A stretch of DNA of 64,000 bases, from contig JAEZYS010000017.1 of NCBI GenBank assembly GCA_023418925.1, forward strand, positions 1 to 64,000. Direction: 5' to 3'. Below are positions 50,132 to 58,017 of the stretch, one piece after another (the first letter of the stretch is position 1; each line of letters begins with the position of its first letter). The notes below the pieces were generated by a model. The model did no database searches, was not told the DNA's origin, and saw only the letters and a list, made by a program, of their open reading frames with translations. Source of the DNA: Bacillota bacterium (GTDB lineage: Bacteria; Bacillota; Clostridia; Oscillospirales; Ruminococcaceae). Made by a program: the position numbers and the translations under genes.

Positions 50132-51895
50132 ATGAAATTATTAAAGTTTATACGGAATTTAAGTATAAAACAGAAGATACAATATATTTTTATTGGATCA
50201 GTATTTATATGTGTTGCTATTTGTTTGATTTTTCTTTATTATTATCTTCAGAATAGAATGACCGAATCTGCTGAAAAAAAAGCGTCAGATAACTTAAACT
50301 CCATTTCACAAAATTTTGATTTAATAATTAACGATGCAAATAAAATGAGCAGATTCCTGATGACTAACGAAGCAGTTATTAAGTATCTTAAATCTCCAGT
50401 CATAGATTCAAAAAATTATAATGATGCTAGAGATGAGATATATAGAACACTTTATTCATACTCAGGAAGGTACTCTGTTTTTATTTTCAGAAATGACAGA
50501 ACCTGTAATTATACCGGAATAGGAATTATCGAAGCCGACAAGGATATTCTGTTTTCAGAGAAATGGTTTGGACGTGTAAGTGCAAAAAAGGGTGGTTATA
50601 TTCTTATATCTGATAATGGGGCATTCAGATTCAGCACTTCAATGAACGTAATTTCTTTTGCAAGAATAATAAATGACCTGAATACACAGGAGCCTATAGG
50701 TCTTATTGTAATAAATATTCCTAAAGAGGAAATATCAAAAACGTATTCGGGAATAACTGACGAAAAAACTCACTTTGCTTATTTTGATAATGAAGGATAT
50801 ATTATCTCTTCAGACATGCCAGAGGCGTTTGGTGATATTAGAGTAAGAGGCGATAAAGTTTATTTACCTGAATCAAAAAGCACCTTCGAAAAAAGGGAAA
50901 CCATAAGCTATATTCGTTGCTCAGGAGATATTACTCTTGTAACAAGATCGACCTTTGATGTTTTTGAAAAAGATGCGGGTCTTGAAGTAACAGTTTTTAT
51001 TGTTGGAATAGCAGCCCTTGTTGCATTAATGTTACTGTTAATTAATGTTTATATCAACAGAAGCATTGTTTTTCCATTAAGCAAGCTTTCCGATAGCATG
51101 ATGCAGGCAGATAAGGGACAATTGAAAAGAGTTAGCATGCACGACTGCAGTAATGAAATAGGAAGATTGAAGGACACATATAATCATATGCTTGTTCAGA
51201 TAAACAAGCTTATAAATGATCTTGTTCAGGAGGAGCAGAACTGCCGTACGGCTGAACTTAGTGCTCTTCAGGAGCAGATAAAGCCACATTTCCTTTATAA
51301 TACCCTTGATACTATTGCATATATGTCATTGCAGAATTCACCGGAAGAGGTTTATGATGCAGTTCAGACACTCGGGGCGTTTTACAGGCGCTTTTTAAGC
51401 AGCGGATATAAAACCATCACTTTTTCTGATGAACTTTCTATTGTGAGGGATTATATAAAACTTCAGAGACTCCGATATGATGATATGTTTGAGGATGAAT
51501 ATGATATAGATGATAATGTTTATGATATAATGGTTCCAAAGCTAATTCTTCAGCCGTTGGTAGAAAACTCGATATATCATGGAATACGTTTAAGAGGTGA
51601 AAAATGTAAAATTAAAATATCTGCATTTGTATCAGATAATGTATTTCATATTATTGTATATGACAACGGAATAGGAATGACTGATGAAAGGATGGCTGAA
51701 ATTATTTCCGGAACGAATTATAAAAGTTTTGGACTTCAAAGTACTATAAACAGGCTGCGTTATTACTGTAACAGTGAAGACGTGGTAAGAATAAGCAGTG
51801 TTAAAGGTGAATATTGTGAAATAGAATTGAAGTTCCATCTTGGCAGTGATGTTGAAAAAAGGGGGAATATCTATGTACAGAGTAATGATAGTTGA
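50132..51895 (+). CDS. Sensor histidine kinase (YesM-type)
   Basis: 587 residues from ATG 50132 (ACAGGAGATAAA upstream; an in-frame ATG at 50084 has no good site). TM1 about 15-40, an extracytoplasmic sensor, TM2 about 290-315, HAMP, a His_kinase domain with EQIKPHFLYNTLDTIAY (phospho-His) and a degenerate ATPase domain (LVENSIYHGI, DNGIGM). Its partner regulator overlaps the 3' end by 23 bp. Such pairs control sugar transport operons, here probably the transporter just upstream. Confidence 0.93.
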   Translation: MKLLKFIRNLSIKQKIQYIFIGSVFICVAICLIFLYYYLQNRMTESAEKKASDNLNSISQNFDLIINDANKMSRFLMTNEAVIKYLKSPVIDSKNYNDARDEIYRTLYSYSGRYSVFIFRNDRTCNYTGIGIIEADKDILFSEKWFGRVSAKKGGYILISDNGAFRFSTSMNVISFARIINDLNTQEPIGLIVINIPKEEISKTYSGITDEKTHFAYFDNEGYIISSDMPEAFGDIRVRGDKVYLPESKSTFEKRETISYIRCSGDITLVTRSTFDVFEKDAGLEVTVFIVGIAALVALMLLLINVYINRSIVFPLSKLSDSMMQADKGQLKRVSMHDCSNEIGRLKDTYNHMLVQINKLINDLVQEEQNCRTAELSALQEQIKPHFLYNTLDTIAYMSLQNSPEEVYDAVQTLGAFYRRFLSSGYKTITFSDELSIVRDYIKLQRLRYDDMFEDEYDIDDNVYDIMVPKLILQPLVENSIYHGIRLRGEKCKIKISAFVSDNVFHIIVYDNGIGMTDERMAEIISGTNYKSFGLQSTINRLRYYCNSEDVVRISSVKGEYCEIELKFHLGSDVEKRGNIYVQSNDS

Positions 51896-52625
51896 CGATG
51901 AAAAAGCGATAAGAAACCTTTTAAAACTTTCAATTGACTGGAATAGTTTGGGAATGGAAGTGGCGGGAGAAGCTGCAAGCGGAGTAGAAGCTATTAATAT
52001 AATTGATGAAGTAAGACCCGACATTGTTTTTGCTGATATTAAAATGCCATTTATGGATGGAATTGAACTTTCAAAAATTCTTACGAAGCGATATCCCGGC
52101 ATAAAAATAATCATTCTAACTGCCTTCAACGATTTTGAATATGCAAGACAGTGTGTGGGAATTGGCGTCTGCGATTATATAATGAAGCCAATATATCCTG
52201 AAAAAATTAGGGAAGCCTTGAAAAAAATAAAAATTTCGCTTGATGAGCAAGCAGAAGATTTGATACCAATAGATATTCCGGAAGATATAATGACAGTCAA
52301 TATGGACATGGTTCAGAAATATATTTCTGCTCATTATAATGATCCGGACATAAACTTAACTGCAATTGCACAGCATTTTGGATTCAATTCAAGCTATCTG
52401 AGCCGCCGCTTTAAAACTGAAACGGGAACAGGAATAATAGATTTTCTTACAAAATGCCGCATGGAAAAGGCAATTGAATATGCAAAAATGCAAACACTCA
52501 TGTATATAACCGCACAAAAAGTAGGTATAAACGATCCGAATTATTTCAGTAAATGTTTCAGAAAATATACAGGGCAGACATATTCTGATTATTCAATGCT
52601 TTTTGAACAGAAAAAAGATAAATAA
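51873..52625 (+). CDS. Response regulator, AraC-type (YesN-like)
   Basis: 250 residues. Receiver domain (MIVDDEKAIR, phospho-Asp in DIVFADIKMPFMDG) and a C-terminal AraC helix-turn-helix pair (LTAIAQHFGFNSSYLSRRF; AQKVGINDPNYFSKCFRKYT). The ATG at 51873 follows AAAGGGGGAATATCT, inside the end of the kinase gene. Forms the YesM/YesN pair with 50132-51895. Confidence 0.94.
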   Translation: MYRVMIVDDEKAIRNLLKLSIDWNSLGMEVAGEAASGVEAINIIDEVRPDIVFADIKMPFMDGIELSKILTKRYPGIKIIILTAFNDFEYARQCVGIGVCDYIMKPIYPEKIREALKKIKISLDEQAEDLIPIDIPEDIMTVNMDMVQKYISAHYNDPDINLTAIAQHFGFNSSYLSRRFKTETGTGIIDFLTKCRMEKAIEYAKMQTLMYITAQKVGINDPNYFSKCFRKYTGQTYSDYSMLFEQKKDK

Positions 52626-52644
52626 GTTGATGAATAAAAAGACG

Positions 52645-52686
52645 TTCCCGTATTGCTGTAGGATTATAGCAATACGGGAATTTTTT
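52645..52686 (+). terminator. Intrinsic terminator
   Basis: TTCCCGTATTGCT (52645-52657) pairs with AGCAATACGGGAA (52668-52680), followed by TTTTTT. Ends the YesM/YesN transcript. Confidence 0.92.
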
Positions 52687-52700
52687 AAACTAATATTTTA

Positions 52701-52800
52701 TTGACAACTTTCTACCAACAGGATTATAATTATTAACATAAAATGATATTGGACATGAATGGAATAAATATTGCATAGATATGTGCAACCATCAGTTGCA
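52701..52800 (+). promoter_or_regulatory. Promoter and possible operator of the HTH-VOC-zinc ribbon gene
   Basis: TTGACA (52701-52706) and TATAAT (52725-52730), 18-bp spacing. About 55 bp downstream, TGCAAC-CATCA-GTTGCA (52784-52800) is an inverted repeat that could be an autoregulatory site for the HTH domain of the gene's own product. Confidence 0.6.
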
Positions 52801-52881
52801 AAAAGTTCCATGTAAGGTTGGTGGAATTGTGGTCGAATGTAATTTATAATAATATCAATGGGACGGAAAGGCGGTCAAATC

Positions 52882-53745
52882 ATGACAATAGGAGAACAGA
52901 TTCAGACACTTCGCATAAGTATGGGAATTACGCAGGAAGCGCTTGCAGAAAAGCTTGATGTTTCAAGGCAGTCAGTATCAAAGTGGGAGCTTGGACAAGC
53001 TGTTCCCGATGTTGAAAAAATCATCCGCATGAGTGAGATTTTCAATGTTTCCACTGATAAGATTCTGCTTACGGATTCAGAAAGCAAGAATATCAATCAG
53101 AATCCTCTTCACATGGCTAGCATTTACCTTGTGGTCAAGGACTTTGAGAAATCGCTTGAATTCTATGAAAATTTGTTTGGAAAGGTCATAAACAACAGGG
53201 GACGAAGCGGCGGAAACTTTGTTGAGTATTTCATTGACAACAGGTGCATTGCAATCATGAGTGAAACAAGTATCAAGGGTCATTGCACTTCTTATGACAG
53301 CCCTTACAAATTCATTCAGAACTACTGGGTTGAGGATTTACAGCAAGAGCATGAGCGGGTAAAGGCGCTTGGTATTGGAGAGGTTTCAGAGATTTATCAG
53401 GTTCATCCTACTTATCATTATTTTAACCTTACCGACCCAGACAACAATATTATTGAAATTACAGGAGGTTATCACATGAACGCAGATATTTGTCAGAGCT
53501 GTGGAATGCCGCTCACAAAAGCAGATTACGGAAAGAACGCAGATGGAAGCGAAAATCACGATTATTGCAGATATTGTTGCCCTGACGGCAAGTTCAGCAG
53601 AGAGGGAACAATGGAGGAAATGATTGAACACAATTTGGATTTTCTCGAAGAATTCAATAAGGATTCAGAAACAAAATTAACAAGAGAAGAAGCAAGAGAA
53701 CAGATGATGAAGTTCTTCCCTACTCTGAAAAGATGGCAGAAGTAA
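52882..53745 (+). CDS. XRE HTH - VOC (glyoxalase-like) - zinc-ribbon fusion protein
   Basis: 287 residues with three parts. An XRE helix-turn-helix (1-60: IGEQIQTLRISMGITQEALA, SRQSVSKWELG). A VOC/glyoxalase-like domain (about 77-197: ASIYLVVKDFEKSLEFYENL, DPDNNIIEITGG). A zinc ribbon (about 203-287: CQSCGMPL, YCRYCCPDGKF). AAAGGCGGTCAAATC precedes ATG 52882. An internal ATG at 53476 with AGGAGG six bases upstream would yield the zinc-ribbon part alone (89 residues). Possibly a ligand- or metal-sensing regulator. Confidence 0.85.
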   Translation: MTIGEQIQTLRISMGITQEALAEKLDVSRQSVSKWELGQAVPDVEKIIRMSEIFNVSTDKILLTDSESKNINQNPLHMASIYLVVKDFEKSLEFYENLFGKVINNRGRSGGNFVEYFIDNRCIAIMSETSIKGHCTSYDSPYKFIQNYWVEDLQQEHERVKALGIGEVSEIYQVHPTYHYFNLTDPDNNIIEITGGYHMNADICQSCGMPLTKADYGKNADGSENHDYCRYCCPDGKFSREGTMEEMIEHNLDFLEEFNKDSETKLTREEAREQMMKFFPTLKRWQK

Positions 53746-53777
53746 GAGAAAGCAATAGTTTATATTTAAAAGTTAGT

Positions 53778-53970
53778 CAACCTTTCAAGGTTGTAGGGTT
53801 CAAAGGGACAAAGTCCCTTGCCGTACTCCGCAGAGTACGGAATTCCCCAAATTAAAAAACGGGGCAAGGGTGAAAAATGCGACAGCATTTTGAGGGAGGC
53901 GGACACGACCGCCTCCCTTTTCTGAGTTTCATATAAACTTATCTTCAAAATGTGCCAGTGGCACATTTTG
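53778..53970. repeat. Cluster of seven consecutive hairpins
   Basis: In 193 bp: CAACCTT/AAGGTTG (53778-53793), AAGGGAC/GTCCCTT (53803-53819), CCGTACTC/GAGTACGG (53821-53840), CCCC/GGGG (53845-53864), AAAATGC/GCATTTT (53874-53891), GGGAGGCGG/CCGCCTCCC plus TTTT (53894-53921), and CAAAATGTGCC/GGCACATTTTG (53946-53970). CCCTTG and CAAGGG also pair across the centre. At least one is a terminator for the plus-strand gene. The density is unusual for a plain convergent intergenic region. Confidence 0.7.
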
Positions 53971-53997
53971 AATGAAGTAAGCAAAGCAGTATGTTGG

Positions 53998-54195
53998 TCA
54001 GCTTTTTTTATCTGTATTGTCCTCTCCGTGACACAATCCTGAATTTGGACATCCGCCGCAGCCTCCGCCACATCCTGCGCAGGATGTGCCTTTCCTTTTG
54101 TCTTTTATCATTATTACGGCTATAAAACAAAGCACTGCTATTACTATAACAGAAACAATAATTGTTCCGATATTATCAATTATAAACCGTATCAT
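53998..54195 (-). CDS. FeoB-associated Cys-rich membrane protein
   Basis: 65 residues: one N-terminal membrane helix (IDNIGTIIVSVIVIAVLCFI) and a short cytoplasmic tail rich in Cys and Gly (SCAGCGGGCGGCPNSGLC). This small protein commonly follows feoB in Firmicutes and is thought to assist ferrous iron uptake. AAAGGAGATACC precedes it, 15 bp after feoB. Confidence 0.92.
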   Translation of the reverse strand: MIRFIIDNIGTIIVSVIVIAVLCFIAVIMIKDKRKGTSCAGCGGGCGGCPNSGLCHGEDNTDKKS

Positions 54196-54210
54196 ACAAG
54201 GTATCTCCTT

Positions 54211-56466
54211 TTATTTTTTTGCTGTAAGTCTGCCACTTTCTTTGTGCGGCCTTACAAACATATAGATTACAAATGCAATTACTGCAAATGCTGCAATTGT
54301 GCCTAATGCATTTCCATTACCTGTGAAAAGCATTCCAAGCTGATAAATTACAAGCGATACAGCATATGCAAATCCACATTGATATCCTATTGCAAACCAG
54401 GTCCATTTTGCACTATTCATTTCACGTCTAATAGCGCCGATTGCCGCAAAGCAAGGTGCGCACAAAAGGTTAAAAACAAGGAATGAATATGCCGCAACAG
54501 GAGTGAATATCGCTCTCATGCTGTCCCAAACCTGCCATCCGTTTTCTGCTACTTCATCATATCCACCATAAAGCACGCCGAATGTTCCGACAACGTTTTC
54601 TTTAGCAATAAGTCCTGTGATTGCCGCAACAGCAGATTGCCAGTTACCCCATCCAAGAGGAGCAAATATCCATGCAATGTATGAGCCGATTGCTGCAAGA
54701 ATAGAATTGTTGAGGTTATCAACCATTCCGAATGAGCCGCTTTGAACACCGAAGCTCTGTAAGAACCACAGAACCACTGAAGAAGCAAGGATGATTGTTC
54801 CTGCCTTTTTGATGAATGACCAGCCTCTTTCCCACATTGAACGGAGAATGTTGTTTAATGTAGGAAGATGATATGCAGGAAGTTCCATTACAAACGGAGC
54901 AAGATCTCCCGAGAACATTTTTGTTTTCTTGAGTATAATTCCCGAAATAACGATGGCAAAAATACCAATGAAGTATGCACTTGGTGATACCCACCATGCA
55001 CCGCCGAAAAGTGCTCCTGCGATAAGAGCTATAATAGGAAGTTTTGCACCACAAGGAATAAATGTTGTTGTAATTATAGTCATACGTCTGTCACGTTCAT
55101 TTTCAATTGTACGGCTTGCCATGATGCCAGGAACTCCACACCCCGTACCTATAAGCATAGGTATAAATGACTTGCCCGAAAGCCCAAACTTTCTGAAAAT
55201 TCTGTCCATTACAAATGCAATTCTCGCCATATATCCACACGCTTCAAGGAATGCAAGAAAGATAAACAGCACAAACATCTGCGGAACAAATCCAAGAACG
55301 GCACCTACACCGCCTATAATTCCGTCAAGGATAAGGCTTTTCAGCCAGTCAGCACAATTAATTGCGTCAAGTCCGTTTCCGATAAGTACAGGTATACCGG
55401 GAATCCATATTCCATAGTCAGCAGGGTCAGGTTTTGCTGTATTCCCAAGTTGAGCAAAATTCTCAACAGCCTGATTATAGGAAGATGTTCCTATCCCGAA
55501 AAGATGCCAGCCGTCACTAAATACACCGTCATTTGCCCAGTCTGTTGCCCATGTTCCTACTGTTGTTATAGAAACAAAGTATACACAGAACATTATAACT
55601 GCAAATATAGGTAGCGCAAGCCAACGGTTTGTAACAATACGGTCGATTTTATCCGAAGTTGTCATTCCGCCCCTATTCTTTTTATGATAGCATCCTTTTA
55701 TAATAGATGCAATATAAATATACCGTTCGTTTGTGATAATGCTTTCAGCGTCATCATCCATTTCCTCTTCTGCGGCGGTAATATCCTTTTCAATATGCTC
55801 CATTACATCAGGGGAGAAGTTCATAAGCGCAAGGACTTTTTCATCACGCTCAAATATCTTGATAGCATGCCATCTCTGCTGTTCCTCTGGAATATCATGC
55901 AGAACAGCCTCTTCTATATGTGCAATTGCATGTTCAACACATCCACAGAAACTATGCTGTGGTTTTGTATGTTCGCCATTTTCGGCAATTGTTACGGCAA
56001 GTTCTGCCGCCTCGGTAATGCCTGTACCCTTAAGGGCGGATATTTCCACCACCTGACAGCCAAGCTCTTTGGCAAGCTGTTCAGTATTGATTTTATCACC
56101 GTTTTTGCGCACAATATCCATCATATTTATAGCGACAATAACAGGAATACCAAGCTCAACAAGCTGAGTTGTCAGATAGAGGTTACGTTCAAGGTTTGTT
56201 CCGTCAATTATGTTTAGAATAGCATCAGGACGCTCATTGATAAGATAGTTTCTTGCAACAACCTCCTCAAGAGTGTAAGGGGAGAGAGAGTAAATTCCCG
56301 GGAGGTCGGTTATTATAACGTCGTTTCTTCCTTTGAGTTTCCCTTCCTTTTTCTCAACAGTTACCCCAGGCCAGTTCCCGACAAACTGGTTTGAACCTGT
56401 CAACGCATTGAAAAGAGTAGTCTTTCCTGCATTCGGGTTCCCAGCAAGAGCAATTTTAATGCCCAT
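54211..56466 (-). CDS. feoB: Ferrous iron transporter FeoB
   Basis: 751 residues from ATG 56466, chosen because AAAGGA lies nine bases upstream (an in-frame ATG at 56484 overlaps that site). N-terminal G-domain with GNPNAGKTTLFN, GVTVEKKEG, DLPGIYSL and NMMD; a linker; then about ten membrane helices with the Feo Gate motifs (GTGCGVPGIMASRTIEN, IPCGAKLPII). It imports Fe2+. A Cys-rich partner follows and FeoA proteins precede it. Confidence 0.97.
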   Translation of the reverse strand: MGIKIALAGNPNAGKTTLFNALTGSNQFVGNWPGVTVEKKEGKLKGRNDVIITDLPGIYSLSPYTLEEVVARNYLINERPDAILNIIDGTNLERNLYLTTQLVELGIPVIVAINMMDIVRKNGDKINTEQLAKELGCQVVEISALKGTGITEAAELAVTIAENGEHTKPQHSFCGCVEHAIAHIEEAVLHDIPEEQQRWHAIKIFERDEKVLALMNFSPDVMEHIEKDITAAEEEMDDDAESIITNERYIYIASIIKGCYHKKNRGGMTTSDKIDRIVTNRWLALPIFAVIMFCVYFVSITTVGTWATDWANDGVFSDGWHLFGIGTSSYNQAVENFAQLGNTAKPDPADYGIWIPGIPVLIGNGLDAINCADWLKSLILDGIIGGVGAVLGFVPQMFVLFIFLAFLEACGYMARIAFVMDRIFRKFGLSGKSFIPMLIGTGCGVPGIMASRTIENERDRRMTIITTTFIPCGAKLPIIALIAGALFGGAWWVSPSAYFIGIFAIVISGIILKKTKMFSGDLAPFVMELPAYHLPTLNNILRSMWERGWSFIKKAGTIILASSVVLWFLQSFGVQSGSFGMVDNLNNSILAAIGSYIAWIFAPLGWGNWQSAVAAITGLIAKENVVGTFGVLYGGYDEVAENGWQVWDSMRAIFTPVAAYSFLVFNLLCAPCFAAIGAIRREMNSAKWTWFAIGYQCGFAYAVSLVIYQLGMLFTGNGNALGTIAAFAVIAFVIYMFVRPHKESGRLTAKK

Positions 56467-56515
56467 TAGATCATTTCCTTTCATTGGTACGTTTTTGTGT
56501 ATCGCTATAAATTAA

Positions 56516-56533
56516 GGTTAGTATATGCTAACC
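56516..56533. promoter_or_regulatory. DtxR-like operator upstream of feoB
   Basis: GGTTAGTATATGCTAACC is a nearly perfect palindrome 50 bp before feoB. Related sites lie upstream of the first feoA gene. The TTAG/CTAA arms resemble binding sites of DtxR/IdeR-type iron repressors. A half-site AGCTAACC lies near 56643. The gap 56534-56696 holds no gene. Confidence 0.65.
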
Positions 56534-56696
56534 ATGTGTTGTAAAAGTCATATAATATAGCTGTTTAAAGGCATATTCATAAATAAGCTTCCTGTCTTTT
56601 GCTTAATGTAGTCCTTATTGCCAGAAAAATTAAGTTTGCATAAGCTAACCTTGCTGTAAAATAGTATGCAGAACAGAATAGGTGGTAGAGCTGAAA

Positions 56697-56918
56697 TCAT
56701 TCTGTTTCAATCATATCAGCGTCTGACTTACGGAGTGAAAGTTCATATCCTCTAACTGTTACTTCAATCGGATCACCAAGAGGAGCAACCTTGCGAATAA
56801 AAACATCCGTACCCTTTGTGATACCCATGTCCATAAGCCTGCGCTTTACGGCACCTTCGCCGTTGAGCTTTTTAACCTTAACGGTCTGACCGATTTTAGC
56901 CTCTTTCAATGTAGACAT
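56697..56918 (-). CDS. feoA: FeoA-domain protein
   Basis: 73 residues, an SH3-like FeoA domain: AKIGQTVKVKKLNGEGAVKR, RLMDMGITKGTDVFI, DPIEVTVRGYELSLRK. Acts with FeoB in Fe2+ uptake. The ATG at 56918 follows AAAGGAGATTGATT. One of two FeoA genes in the cluster. Confidence 0.95.
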   Translation of the reverse strand: MSTLKEAKIGQTVKVKKLNGEGAVKRRLMDMGITKGTDVFIRKVAPLGDPIEVTVRGYELSLRKSDADMIETE

Positions 56919-56948
56919 AATCAATCTCCTTTCATATGATTGTGGTTA

Positions 56949-57506
56949 TTACTTCACATATTCCGACTCAAGAATAGAATAATAAAGTCGGTCCTGATAC
57001 TTCCCGTCAATAAGAAAGTAATCCCTGAGTGTGCCTTCATACGTGAACCCACACTTGCTGATGACTTTTTTTGACGGGATATTGATTGCTCTGTGACAAA
57101 TCTGTATTTTGTGGAACTGTGCCCTTTTAAATCCGAAATCAATGACAGCCTTTGTTGCCTCAGTTGCATAGCCTCTGCACTGAAAAGCTGTTCCTATGCA
57201 GTATTCAACTTCAACATAATTATTCTTTGTATCAACAAGGAAGAATGCTATCTGACCGATACATTCACCGCTGTTTTTATCAATGACAGCCCATCTGTAG
57301 TAGTTGGGATTGGAATAGTTTGCAATATATTTGTCAAGCAATCCCTTTACATCTTCAACAGTTGGATAGACAGGTTCGCCGTATGATACCTGAACCGATT
57401 CATCAGACGCCCAGTTCTTATGCATGCTTTTGCAGTCCTTGTATTCAAATGCCCTGAGTATAAGATTTTCTGTTTCAATTGGTTGTGTTCCGATTTGTGC
57501 TGACAT
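56949..57506 (-). CDS. GNAT-family N-acetyltransferase (RimJ/RimL-like)
   Basis: 185 residues: IETENLILRAFEYKDCKSMH at the start, CoA-binding region FQCRGYATEATKAVIDFGF and the RimL-type end NIPSKKVISKCGFTYEGTLR. ACAGGAGATGTTCATC precedes ATG 57506. It is inserted between two feoA genes on the same strand, which is unusual; a role in iron uptake is not evident. Confidence 0.9.
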   Translation of the reverse strand: MSAQIGTQPIETENLILRAFEYKDCKSMHKNWASDESVQVSYGEPVYPTVEDVKGLLDKYIANYSNPNYYRWAVIDKNSGECIGQIAFFLVDTKNNYVEVEYCIGTAFQCRGYATEATKAVIDFGFKRAQFHKIQICHRAINIPSKKVISKCGFTYEGTLRDYFLIDGKYQDRLYYSILESEYVK

Positions 57507-57521
57507 GATGAACATCTCCTG

Positions 57522-57731
57522 TTATACAATTATTTTGCTTGCCATTTCCTTTGAAACAGCCACCCTTGATTCCTTGACATTTACAATGACGTTTCCGCCG
57601 AGTTCACTGATGACAGTAACAGACCCGCCCGCTACAAAGCCGAGATTTTCAAGAAATTTCTTTGTTTCAGGCTTTCCGCCAACCTTTTTGATCATGTTTT
57701 CCTCGCCGACAGTTGCAAAAGTTAACGGCAT
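57522..57731 (-). CDS. feoA: FeoA-domain protein (second copy)
   Basis: 69 residues, FeoA domain: MPLTFATVGEENMIKKVGGK, then ETKKFLENLGFVAGGSVTVI and NVIVNVKESRVAVSKEMA. ATG 57731 follows TTGGAGGAGTGAGT. First gene of the feo operon, just downstream of the operator array, so it should be the most iron-regulated. Confidence 0.93.
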   Translation of the reverse strand: MPLTFATVGEENMIKKVGGKPETKKFLENLGFVAGGSVTVISELGGNVIVNVKESRVAVSKEMASKIIV

Positions 57732-57758
57732 ACTCACTCCTCCAATCATATATATAAT

Positions 57759-57840
57759 AGTTAGTATAAACTAACTAGCATTTATTATATATGAGTTAGC
57801 ATCTCCTAACCCATATATAATATTACCCTATGCTAACTGA
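57759..57840. promoter_or_regulatory. Array of DtxR-like operators before the feo operon
   Basis: AGTTAGTATAAACTAACT (57759-57776), GTTAGCATCTCCTAAC (57795-57810) and a weaker TTACCCTATGCTAA (57824-57837) share the inverted TTAG/CTAA pattern of the site before feoB. Spacing of about 35 and 30 bp suggests cooperative binding of an iron-responsive repressor over the promoter. Confidence 0.65.
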
Positions 57841-57975
57841 TAAGTCAAGTGTATTTTCCAACTTACAAAGTATTTTTGTATACATTTATATTCAATATAA
57901 ATCAATTAATACTGTTTATGTATCTTTTGCATAAAAACATTTTATAGTTTAGCTTATGCTACAGTTCAGATAAAA

Positions 57976-58010
57976 AAGCAAGTAAGTATCATTTTGATAC
58001 AGACTTGCTT
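57976..58010 (-). terminator. Intrinsic terminator of the antiporter gene
   Basis: AAGCAAGT (57977-57984) and ACTTGCTT, with inner GTATC/GATAC, form a nested stem; on the minus strand it is followed by TTTTTT. It lies just after the antiporter stop. 57841-57975 shows nothing else. Confidence 0.85.
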
Positions 58011-58017
58011 GCATTTA

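Noticed and set aside
54929..55417. 162-codon plus-strand frame within feoB
   Set aside because: Antisense shadow of the conserved FeoB membrane region; no start signal.
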